From: Chloroflexota bacterium
Lineage (GTDB): Bacteria > Chloroflexota > Anaerolineae > Caldilineales > Caldilineaceae
NCBI GenBank assembly: GCA_016861025.1
Contig: BOKO01000001.1
Coordinates: 1-64,000, forward strand
Reading direction: 5' to 3'
DNA: 64,000 bases
In this document: positions 42,769 to 51,017 of the stretch, piece by piece
Layout of the letters: every line of letters starts with the position of its first letter
How positions within the stretch are numbered: the first letter of the stretch is position 1
Translations under genes and position numbers: made by a program
Notes under the pieces: generated by a model
What the model saw: only the letters and a program-made list of their open reading frames with translations
Databases searched by the model: none
What the model was told of the DNA's origin: nothing

Positions 42769-43452
42769 CTGTCAATCTCCTGAGTTGAACTCCTCACAAA
42801 AGCACGTTGAATAACAGCAAAGGCGCAAGGCGCCTCAGGAATTTATCGATCCTCCTTGTGTTTCATTATGTCATGCCCTCTACCATATTGATCTCCCCAT
42901 GAAGCGGCTGAGTAGGTCGTGTTGCGCGTTAGGTGCTGCGTGGCATGACGCTTGCCCAAATACACAGCACGCAACAGTTCTATTTAGAACGCTTCAACCT
43001 CAAAATCCATGATCAGTATAGCATGTAATACCAGGCATTTTGACCAACAGAACGAATTACATACTCTACCTCATTTGTCGTATTCTTTTGTTGATTCTAC
43101 GTCGATCAACCGAGATGAACTTGTTGCCTTACATCAATATACGGTTAGTGTCATCCGGCAGATGACTGAAAGAAGTAATTACATCAATCGTAGCTTACGA
43201 AAATCTGAATGACCTATTGACAATAACCTAAAGATTAGATATACTATGTCAATATCAGCAATAGACTGTATTGATTTTGAAGGTATAGTTCAACAGGAGT
43301 TGATAAGCTTGCTGAATGCCACGACGAGGGCTTTGAAGTCCTAAGAGCGGCGCCAAGTCATACGAACACAAGTAGTCTGTTGGTTCGTCCCACAACCCAT
43401 GCTCTGTGCGGAGGGTCTGGCGTTGGTCATCGGGTGGGTCAGCAGCTAAGTT
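42769..43452. other. 684-bp divergent, GC-poor intergenic region
   Basis: Between the LysM gene (minus) and the propeller-ATPase gene (plus). Base composition is clearly lower in GC than the flanks, especially 43000-43320. Short ORFs of 60-70 codons exist (43009-43212 plus, 43255-43458 minus) but have no ribosome site, motif or family look. It contains the strong promoter at 43217-43245 and a long leader. It may hold a remnant of a mobile element or an RNA; I cannot show either. Confidence 0.45.
43217..43245 (+). promoter_or_regulatory. near-consensus sigma-70 promoter
   Basis: TTGACA (43217-43222), 17-nt spacer, TATACT (43240-43245). This is the best promoter match in the window. It points to the propeller-ATPase gene 200 nt downstream, leaving an unusually long leader. 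Confidence 0.75.
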
Positions 43453-46400
43453 ATGCAACGCTCATCGCTGCACCTTTGCTGCCAATCGTTGGTCAAGTTA
43501 CAAAATGTTCTTTCTGCGCGTGCGCCGTGCGCCTTGTTCATTGCGGCTGCACTGCTTCTAGTCCTTTCCTCAGCCACCTCGGCGCAATCCGTTTCCGATC
43601 GTCACTGGGTTACCTACCGCCAACCGGATGGGTTGGCCTCAAATGATGTCTTTGCGATTGTTGCACAAGATGGAGCAGTTTGGGTAGCCACTGCGAACGG
43701 CGTTAGCCGTTACAACGGTCTCTGGCAATCCTATACAACAATGTTTTCGCAAACCCCTGATGGGTTTGAACAGGTTCCTTTTGGCAAGGTGACGGCGCTT
43801 GCGCTTGACAGACGAGAAGGTCGCCTTTGGGCAGGGATTGAAACTGGCGTTGTGGCGCGCTGGCAGGAGGATACAGGTTGGCTTGTAGTTAGCTCTATCG
43901 ATGCAAAAATCAGTTCCCTGGCAAGCAGTGGAAATACACTGTGGATTGGAACCGATTCAGGCTTGCTGCGGCTGGAGGACGGCGCTCTGCAGCCGGTGAG
44001 CGAGATCGGTGAAACTCCAATATATGCGATCAAGGTTCTCGATGGGTTTGTATGGATTGGAGCCCAGGACGCGTTGTGGATGATGTCAGACAATATGACT
44101 GCAATTGAGGAGCATCGACCAAGACATCAAGAATCAGGCGCATTGTTGAACGGTCCCTTTACGGCTATCTGGCTTCAGTCTGTCAACGATATTTGGGCTG
44201 CAACCCCTACCACAATCTTCGAATACTACGCCGATCGCAGAGAAGCTGTGTCATATCCCTTTCCTTTTGGCAATGATGTTGCGTCGATCACGGCGATTGA
44301 GGTTGCCGAGAAGGACAGCATCTGGGTGACATCGAATGGAGCCGGGGCAGCGCAATTCCGGTTGGCTGGCAAGGAGATTGCCAGCATGCGCAGCTGGGGC
44401 AGCGCCATGCAAGGTGGTTTGACAGCAGATAATGTGCGTGACGTTGTCACCGATCAAGATGGCTCTGTTTGGTTTGCCACTTCTGTCGGCGTCTATCGCT
44501 ATCAACCCTGGGCGTTTCTGGATGTTGGCGATATTGTTGACGCACTGCCCGTCAATGATTTGATGTTCGACCGGCTTGGCAACCTATGGGTGGCGACTGC
44601 CGGCGAAGGTGTACAAGTGCGCAGCGACCGATATCGTCAGGCAACTGTTTATCTGCCGGATGGCATCGGGTTGCCTGGTGGAACAATATATGCTCTGCAA
44701 CAAGATGAGCTTGGGCGAGTCTGGGCTGCCACCAATCGCGGCATTGCATACTATGAATCGCAGAAATGGCGACAGCCGCCAGTGTTGCGCAACGAAGCAC
44801 TTACGACGGTCGGCGTCATGCGCGCCGATGCGTTGGGGTTATGGATTGGAACAGCCAGCGGTTTGCTGCGGTATCAGTTTGCGAACCAATCGATCTACAC
44901 TGAGCCGCTCACCCGAGGGCAATCGATCACGGCGATGGAGTTCGACTCACTTGGTCAATTATGGGTGGCTGGGGGCAACGGTGCAATCTGGCGTTACACC
45001 ACCGACCAGAGATGGCAGAGAGTAACTCGGCCCGCAGAGCCAATGCCTTCTGATACACCCGTTGCAGTCTTCGCTCCTGAATCAGAACCACCCGGTTCCA
45101 TGCTGGTCGCCTTTCGCAGCGGCGGCGTTTATCGCTATCAGAATTCAACGTGGATAAGTTTAGAAAAAAGCCGAAAGATCGGCGAGCAACGCATCTATGC
45201 GCTTCTCTCTGATCCTGCAACAGACTCGATCTGGATTGGCGGGGAGACGGGGCTAACGCGCATCGATTCATATGGCGTTGCTCGATTTGACTCGCAGGAC
45301 GGTTTACAGCTTGGCGCTGTACGAGCAATCGTTCGCGATGCCAGCGGCGGCTACTGGTTTGGCGGTGACCGCGGGCTTGCATATTACACCCCTGAGCAGG
45401 GCAAACCCTGGGTGCATGTTGCTGAAGTCAGGGGTGCAGACTGGCAGGAGCAGAGTCAGGGCTGGGGCGCGCACACAGATGTTCCCATTGAGGTCGCCTT
45501 CACGTATGGCGATTTGCAGACGAACGCAGCCAAGTTGCAGATATTCTCGCGTTTGTTGCATGACGATGAGGTGCAAAGTTGGCAGTTGCTGCCGACAAAG
45601 ATGTTTCTCTCCACGTTTGCGACGCCAGGCCGATACACTCTGGAATTTATGGTGCGCGACCAGGCTCTCAATTACTCGCCGGTTCAATCGATCGATTTCG
45701 TCGTTACGCCTGCGCCAGTCTACGTTGCTGTGCCCATCTTGGGAAAAGTGGAGAGCCGAGTCTTTCAACTGCTTGTTCTGTTTGGAATGTTGGCAGTGGT
45801 GGGTTTTGGGTTTGTGAGCTTCGAGATTGTGCAGCACCGTCGTCGCGTGGGAGAGGCTGTGGCGCGAGGCTTTAACCCATACATTAGTGGCGAACCTGTG
45901 AGACGTGAAGACATGTTTTTTGGCAGGCACGAGCTGTTGCAACGGATCGTCTCCACCTTGCATAACAATAGCATCATGATTCACGGCGAACGACGCATCG
46001 GGAAGACGACGCTGTTATACCAGCTTGCCAATACGTTGCGTCAGATCAACGATCGTGACTATTGGTTTGCTGCGCTTTATGTTGATCTAGAAGGTACAAC
46101 CGAAACCACTTTCTTCCATTTCTTAATGGAGGAGATTGCACATCACGTCTATACATTGGATGGTCTGGACACACAATATCTGGCTATTTTGGATGGATTG
46201 CATTATCACGCAGCACCAGCAAACTTCTACAGCGACCGCGAGTTCAGCCGTGACTTACGCCAGATCATTGCAATACTGGAAGCCTACGGCGCCGAACACC
46301 GGCCAGGCAAACAGCTTCGGCTGATCTTGTTGATGGATGAGATGGACACTGTCAGCCGTTTCAATCACCTGGTCCAGCAGCAGCTTCGCCGCATCTTTAT

Positions 46401-46824
46401 GCGTGAATTTGCTGTGTCGCTTGGGGCGGTGGTGGCGGGCATCGAGATCAGCAAAGATTGGGAGCGGATCGAAAGCCCGTGGTTCAACATGTTTAACGAG
46501 ATCGCCATGCAGCCATTCACTCGCCAGGAGTCAATTCAGCTTCTGGTCGAACCGGTGCGCGGCTACTATCTTTACGAACCAGAGGCGCTAGATTTCATTC
46601 TTCAACAAAGTGATGGACGCCCCTACCGTTTGCAGCAGTACGGGTTGGAGGCGGTCAACGAGATGCTGCGCCACAAACGACGACGCATTACGCAACGAGA
46701 CGCATTGATCGCACATCAGATTATCCTGGAAAACAGTCAACTGGGTGTGAGCGCTGTCACTGCGCTGGAGCCAGAGTCGCCTGGATTGATAGCTACGGCT
46801 CCCAACGCAACACCGGTTGGCTAA
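43453..46824 (+). CDS. periplasmic propeller/Y_Y_Y sensor fused to cytoplasmic AAA/STAND-like ATPase
   Basis: 1123 aa. A signal/anchor (ALFIAAALLLVLSSATSAQS, about 28-47) is followed by about 14 propeller units of the type (S/T)xxVxAIxxDxxGxLWVATxxGVxRY (to about residue 655), then a Y_Y_Y-like Ig domain (VEVAFTYGD...YTLEFMVRDQ, about 675-760). A membrane helix runs from 770 to 793. The cytoplasmic part begins GFNPYISGEPVRREDMFFGR and carries Walker A GERRIGKTT (845-853) and Walker B LILLMDEMD (957-965). The outer half is that of hybrid two-component glycan sensors, but no histidine kinase or receiver is present. The output should be an ATP-driven switch. A second ATPase gene follows 33 nt later. 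Confidence 0.85.
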   Translation: MQRSSLHLCCQSLVKLQNVLSARAPCALFIAAALLLVLSSATSAQSVSDRHWVTYRQPDGLASNDVFAIVAQDGAVWVATANGVSRYNGLWQSYTTMFSQTPDGFEQVPFGKVTALALDRREGRLWAGIETGVVARWQEDTGWLVVSSIDAKISSLASSGNTLWIGTDSGLLRLEDGALQPVSEIGETPIYAIKVLDGFVWIGAQDALWMMSDNMTAIEEHRPRHQESGALLNGPFTAIWLQSVNDIWAATPTTIFEYYADRREAVSYPFPFGNDVASITAIEVAEKDSIWVTSNGAGAAQFRLAGKEIASMRSWGSAMQGGLTADNVRDVVTDQDGSVWFATSVGVYRYQPWAFLDVGDIVDALPVNDLMFDRLGNLWVATAGEGVQVRSDRYRQATVYLPDGIGLPGGTIYALQQDELGRVWAATNRGIAYYESQKWRQPPVLRNEALTTVGVMRADALGLWIGTASGLLRYQFANQSIYTEPLTRGQSITAMEFDSLGQLWVAGGNGAIWRYTTDQRWQRVTRPAEPMPSDTPVAVFAPESEPPGSMLVAFRSGGVYRYQNSTWISLEKSRKIGEQRIYALLSDPATDSIWIGGETGLTRIDSYGVARFDSQDGLQLGAVRAIVRDASGGYWFGGDRGLAYYTPEQGKPWVHVAEVRGADWQEQSQGWGAHTDVPIEVAFTYGDLQTNAAKLQIFSRLLHDDEVQSWQLLPTKMFLSTFATPGRYTLEFMVRDQALNYSPVQSIDFVVTPAPVYVAVPILGKVESRVFQLLVLFGMLAVVGFGFVSFEIVQHRRRVGEAVARGFNPYISGEPVRREDMFFGRHELLQRIVSTLHNNSIMIHGERRIGKTTLLYQLANTLRQINDRDYWFAALYVDLEGTTETTFFHFLMEEIAHHVYTLDGLDTQYLAILDGLHYHAAPANFYSDREFSRDLRQIIAILEAYGAEHRPGKQLRLILLMDEMDTVSRFNHLVQQQLRRIFMREFAVSLGAVVAGIEISKDWERIESPWFNMFNEIAMQPFTRQESIQLLVEPVRGYYLYEPEALDFILQQSDGRPYRLQQYGLEAVNEMLRHKRRRITQRDALIAHQIILENSQLGVSAVTALEPESPGLIATAPNATPVG

Positions 46825-46857
46825 GGCTGTTTTTGAGAATTGTGAGCATTGAGGGCC

Positions 46858-48174
46858 ATGCGTATTCCTTATGTTGTCGGTAGATGGGTGAATGATCGGA
46901 GCCATTATGGCCGTCATCGCCTGTTTTCCTACCTGCTGAACACCCCAGACACCGCCACATGGATTGTCGGCGCGCGTCGCATCGGCAAGACCTCGCTGCT
47001 TCGCCAACTGGAGCTATTGGCTGACCGCGCTGGTGGGCCGTTGACGCCGCTCTTCTGGGATATGCAAGGTTGCGAAAGCAGCGGGGATCTCTCCTCCGAG
47101 TTGTTTCTGGCAATCGAGGATTCTGAACCGCGTCTGGCGGTGACAGGTCTACATATCGCTGAACTGGAAGGAATGGATGCGCTGGTGATTCTACGCCGAT
47201 TGTCGAGAGCATTGGCGGCGTCCGGCCGGCAGCTGTTGCTGCTGATCGACGAAGCCGAGGCATTGATCAACATTGCACAGCGCGAAGCGGCCTGGCTTGC
47301 CCGACTGCGACGCGCACTCCAAGACCCTGCGCTCAAAACAATGATGGCTTCGACCAAACTGCTGGTGCGTCTCAACGAGCTGACCGCCGACTGGCCCACT
47401 AGCCCTTTCCTGTTTGGTTTCAACATGGCGAACCTCTGGAGCCTCGACGCCGATTCTGCCGTTGCGTTGATCGAACAACGGCAGTCTGACCATCCGGTGC
47501 GCGTCGAGGCCGAAGTAATCGAGGAGATATTACTCCACACGCACCGCCATCCCTATCTGATCCAGTTTCTTTGCCAACGTCTTTACGAGGAAGACAGCAG
47601 CGGACAGGGCTATCTGCGCCCGCCCACCGAACAGGATTTGGAGCCAGATCATCTGCTCGGCGGCTTTTTCCTCATCGATTTTCAGCAGCTAACCCGGATC
47701 GAACGGCGCATTTTGCTTGCCGTGGGCCAGCGCACACTCACGACCGAGCAGGAACTCCTTGCCGACCTCGCCGATGAAAACCCGCAGCGAATCCGCACAT
47801 TCCTGTGGGGCATGGAAAAATTGGGGCACATTCGCCGCATGTTCGACCAACTGGCGATCGGCAACGAGTTTCTGCGCCGTTGGTTGCTGGAACAGCGCGA
47901 CCGGCTTGAACGCATGAATGAAACCTTGATGGCGGAGGAAAGCATCGAGGAGATGCTGCAGATCGGCTACACGCGCGAACCCGCCTATTATCGCGTCGAG
48001 GTCGAACGCATCGAGCGCGAGTATGACCGTCTGCGTCAGAGCGCCCTGACCGTTGCCAATGGACAGCGCGCGCAGGTGCTTTCAGAGTTGGAGCATCTCA
48101 ATCGACAACTGAACAGCGCGCGTCGCGATTACGAACTGGCGCAGGCGCGGCAACAGCAACCCACTCTGGCGTAA
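46858..48174 (+). CDS. AAA/STAND-like ATPase with winged-helix-like and coiled-coil C-terminus
   Basis: 438 aa, no membrane helix. Walker A GARRIGKTS (about 41-49), Walker B LLLLIDEAEAL, and a sensor-like STKLLVRL. The C-terminal half has a winged-helix-like part (LTRIERRILLAVGQRTLTTEQELLADL...RIRTFLWGMEKLGHIRRM), typical of the Orc1/Cdc6-like NTPase branch, then a coiled coil (REYDRLRQSALTVANGQRAQVLSELEHLNRQLNSARRDYE). ATG 46858 follows GAGG; TTG 46849 is an alternative. It shares the xxRRIGKT P-loop style with the upstream transmembrane ATPase and should be co-transcribed, so they may form one complex. Confidence 0.83.
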   Translation: MRIPYVVGRWVNDRSHYGRHRLFSYLLNTPDTATWIVGARRIGKTSLLRQLELLADRAGGPLTPLFWDMQGCESSGDLSSELFLAIEDSEPRLAVTGLHIAELEGMDALVILRRLSRALAASGRQLLLLIDEAEALINIAQREAAWLARLRRALQDPALKTMMASTKLLVRLNELTADWPTSPFLFGFNMANLWSLDADSAVALIEQRQSDHPVRVEAEVIEEILLHTHRHPYLIQFLCQRLYEEDSSGQGYLRPPTEQDLEPDHLLGGFFLIDFQQLTRIERRILLAVGQRTLTTEQELLADLADENPQRIRTFLWGMEKLGHIRRMFDQLAIGNEFLRRWLLEQRDRLERMNETLMAEESIEEMLQIGYTREPAYYRVEVERIEREYDRLRQSALTVANGQRAQVLSELEHLNRQLNSARRDYELAQARQQQPTLA

Positions 48175-48250
48175 TCGACGCCGCTCCCATCCTTTTGAGG
48201 CCATACCGCCAGAACAGAGCACGCAGCGCCTGTCCTCGGCTGCGTCATCT

Positions 48251-48280
48251 TTGTCGCCCAGGCGCATTGTACAGTACAAT
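48251..48280 (+). promoter_or_regulatory. promoter with overlapping palindromic operator
   Basis: TTGTCG (48251-48256) and TACAAT (48275-48280) with 18-nt spacing. The -10 lies inside a perfect 15-bp palindrome attgtac-a-gtacaat (48266-48280), ideal for a dimeric repressor. It would drive the DegT aminotransferase gene through the hairpin at 48310. Confidence 0.5.
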
Positions 48281-48309
48281 CGCAGCATGAGGTGAAACGT
48301 TTTTACCGG

Positions 48310-48336
48310 CTGAGCGTAGTCGCTCAGTCTTTTTTT
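48310..48336 (+). terminator. rho-independent terminator / possible attenuator
   Basis: Stem ctgagcg-tagt-cgctcag followed by tcttttttt. It ends only 11 nt before the aminotransferase ATG. It either ends the ATPase operon or, with the promoter at 48251-48280 upstream of it, acts as an attenuator in the leader of the aminotransferase gene. Confidence 0.75.
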
Positions 48337-48347
48337 GAGATGAGCAA

Positions 48348-49472
48348 ATGTCTGTTATGACTCAATCTGTTCCTTTGGTTGATCTCACCGCGCAATATGA
48401 ATCAATCCGCCTGGAGATCGACGCCGCCATTCAATCTGTTATTGCGCGTACAGCTTTTATCATGGGGCCGGATGTGCGTGAGTTTGAGAAGCACTTCGCA
48501 GAATACTGCACCAGCACCTACGCGGTCGGCGTCGCCAGCGGCACCGCCGCACTGGAGCTGACGCTGCGCGCCTGCAACATCGGCGCGGGCGACGAAGTGA
48601 TCACGTCGGCGCACACCTTCATTGCCACGGCCGAGGCGATCAGCGCAGTCGGCGCCCGTCCGGTGTTTGTGGAGATCGACCCGCGCACCTACAACATCGA
48701 CCCTGACGCGGTCGCCGCCGCCATCACGCCCGCCACGCGCGCCATCATCCCAGTCCATATCTACGGCCAGCCCGCCGACATGGATCGCATCATGGCGATC
48801 GCCGAACGTCACAATCTGGCGGTGATTGAAGACGCTGCACAGGCGCACGGCGCGACCTGGAACGGCAAACGCGTCGGCGCTATCGGTCACGCCGCCTGTT
48901 TCAGTTTCTATCCGGGCAAGAACCTGGGCGCGTATGGCGACGCCGGTGCGGTCACGACCAACGACGCCCGCATCGCCGAGCTGGTCAGTCTGCTGCGCAA
49001 CCACGGTCGCCACTCCAAATATCTGCACGACATCAAAGGCTACGGCGAACGCATCGACACATTGCAAGCGGCAATTCTGTTGGCAAAGTTGCGTCATCTG
49101 GCGAAATGGACCGCGCATCGCCAACGCATTGCGGCGCGCTACGATGAACTGTTGGCTGACCTGGATGGCGAGATTGTGCTGCCCTATGTGCATCCCGCGG
49201 CGGAGGCTGTCTGGCACCTCTACGTCGTCCGCACGCCGCGGCGCGATGCGCTGCTGGGGCATCTCAATCGCAGCGGCGTCGGCGCAGGCATTCATTATCC
49301 GACGCCGCTGCATCTGCAGCCCGCCTACGCCGATCTTGGCTATGCGCTCGGCGACTTGCCGGTCACTGAAGCAGTGGCGGACACATGCCTCAGCTTGCCG
49401 ATCTACCCGGAGATGACCGACGCGCAACAAGAGTATGTCGTTGCAACGATTCGCTCATTTTTTGATGTATAG
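48348..49472 (+). CDS. DegT/DnrJ/EryC1/StrS-family sugar aminotransferase
   Basis: 374 aa, PLP fold type I. VPLVDLTAQYESIRLEIDAAIQ is the family N-terminus, GVASGTAALELTLRA binds phosphate, VIEDAAQAHGA has the PLP-ring Asp, and SFYPGKNLGAYGDAG has the catalytic Lys (residue 191). ATG 48348 or ATG 48357 could start it. It transaminates a keto nucleotide sugar, plausibly the product of the WlbA-like dehydrogenase at 41.2-42.2 kb. The GT2 gene starts 2 nt after its stop. Confidence 0.92.
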   Translation: MSVMTQSVPLVDLTAQYESIRLEIDAAIQSVIARTAFIMGPDVREFEKHFAEYCTSTYAVGVASGTAALELTLRACNIGAGDEVITSAHTFIATAEAISAVGARPVFVEIDPRTYNIDPDAVAAAITPATRAIIPVHIYGQPADMDRIMAIAERHNLAVIEDAAQAHGATWNGKRVGAIGHAACFSFYPGKNLGAYGDAGAVTTNDARIAELVSLLRNHGRHSKYLHDIKGYGERIDTLQAAILLAKLRHLAKWTAHRQRIAARYDELLADLDGEIVLPYVHPAAEAVWHLYVVRTPRRDALLGHLNRSGVGAGIHYPTPLHLQPAYADLGYALGDLPVTEAVADTCLSLPIYPEMTDAQQEYVVATIRSFFDV

Positions 49473-49474
49473 TT

Positions 49475-50467
<993 letters not shown>

Positions 50468-50470
50468 CTC

Positions 50471-51013
50471 TCACTGCGTTGCCCACAGCCACCAGAGCAA
50501 GCCGGTCAAGGTGTAGCCATCGCGCATCTGTCTGGCGTGGATCATCCTCTCGATTGCGCCGCGACTGAACCAACTCACGGCGCGCACCTCATTTTCGTCG
50601 AAGCCTGCCGCTGCGCCGACCGCGCGGCAGTGAACCAGGTGGTGCACCTTGTCGCCGATGCCGGTGATTGGCTCGAAGGTGCTTACGAGCCGATGCGCAG
50701 TGGTGGCGTAGCCGCTCTCCTCGCGCACTTCTCTGGCCGCTGCATCCAGGATCGACTCATCGGGGTCGATGCCGCCGGCGGGAATCTCCCACTGAATTGC
50801 ATCGACGACGTAGCGGTACGCCTCGACGAGCAGCACCTCGCCGCGTTCGTTCTCGACGATGGAAGCCACTGCTTCTTTGTCAAAATGCAGCACATGATGC
50901 GCCTCGATCAGCCGCCCGCCGGGGAAGCGCACCCGATCGACGTAGAGCGAGACCCATGGATTTTCATAGATCGTGCGCCGCGCCAGCCGGATGGGTTTTG
51001 CTGTGTCTTTCAT
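50471..51013 (-). CDS. NUDIX hydrolase, ADP-ribose pyrophosphatase-like
   Basis: 180 aa. The Nudix box is complete (GGIDPDESILDAAAREVREESGY), preceded by RYVVDAIQWEIPAGG as in ADP-sugar hydrolases. It cleaves a nucleoside diphosphate linked to another moiety, likely ADP-ribose. It ends 3 nt from the convergent GT2 stop and starts 4 nt after the glycosyltransferase stop on the same strand. Confidence 0.9.
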   Translation of the reverse strand: MKDTAKPIRLARRTIYENPWVSLYVDRVRFPGGRLIEAHHVLHFDKEAVASIVENERGEVLLVEAYRYVVDAIQWEIPAGGIDPDESILDAAAREVREESGYATTAHRLVSTFEPITGIGDKVHHLVHCRAVGAAAGFDENEVRAVSWFSRGAIERMIHARQMRDGYTLTGLLWWLWATQ

Positions 51014-51017
51014 CTGG

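Noticed and set aside
43009..43212. 67-codon ORF in the GC-poor region
   Set aside because: No ribosome site or motif; ends just before the strong promoter.
43255..43458. 67-codon minus-strand ORF considered as a transposase remnant
   Set aside because: I could not match it to any transposase motif, and it lies in the leader of the sensor gene.
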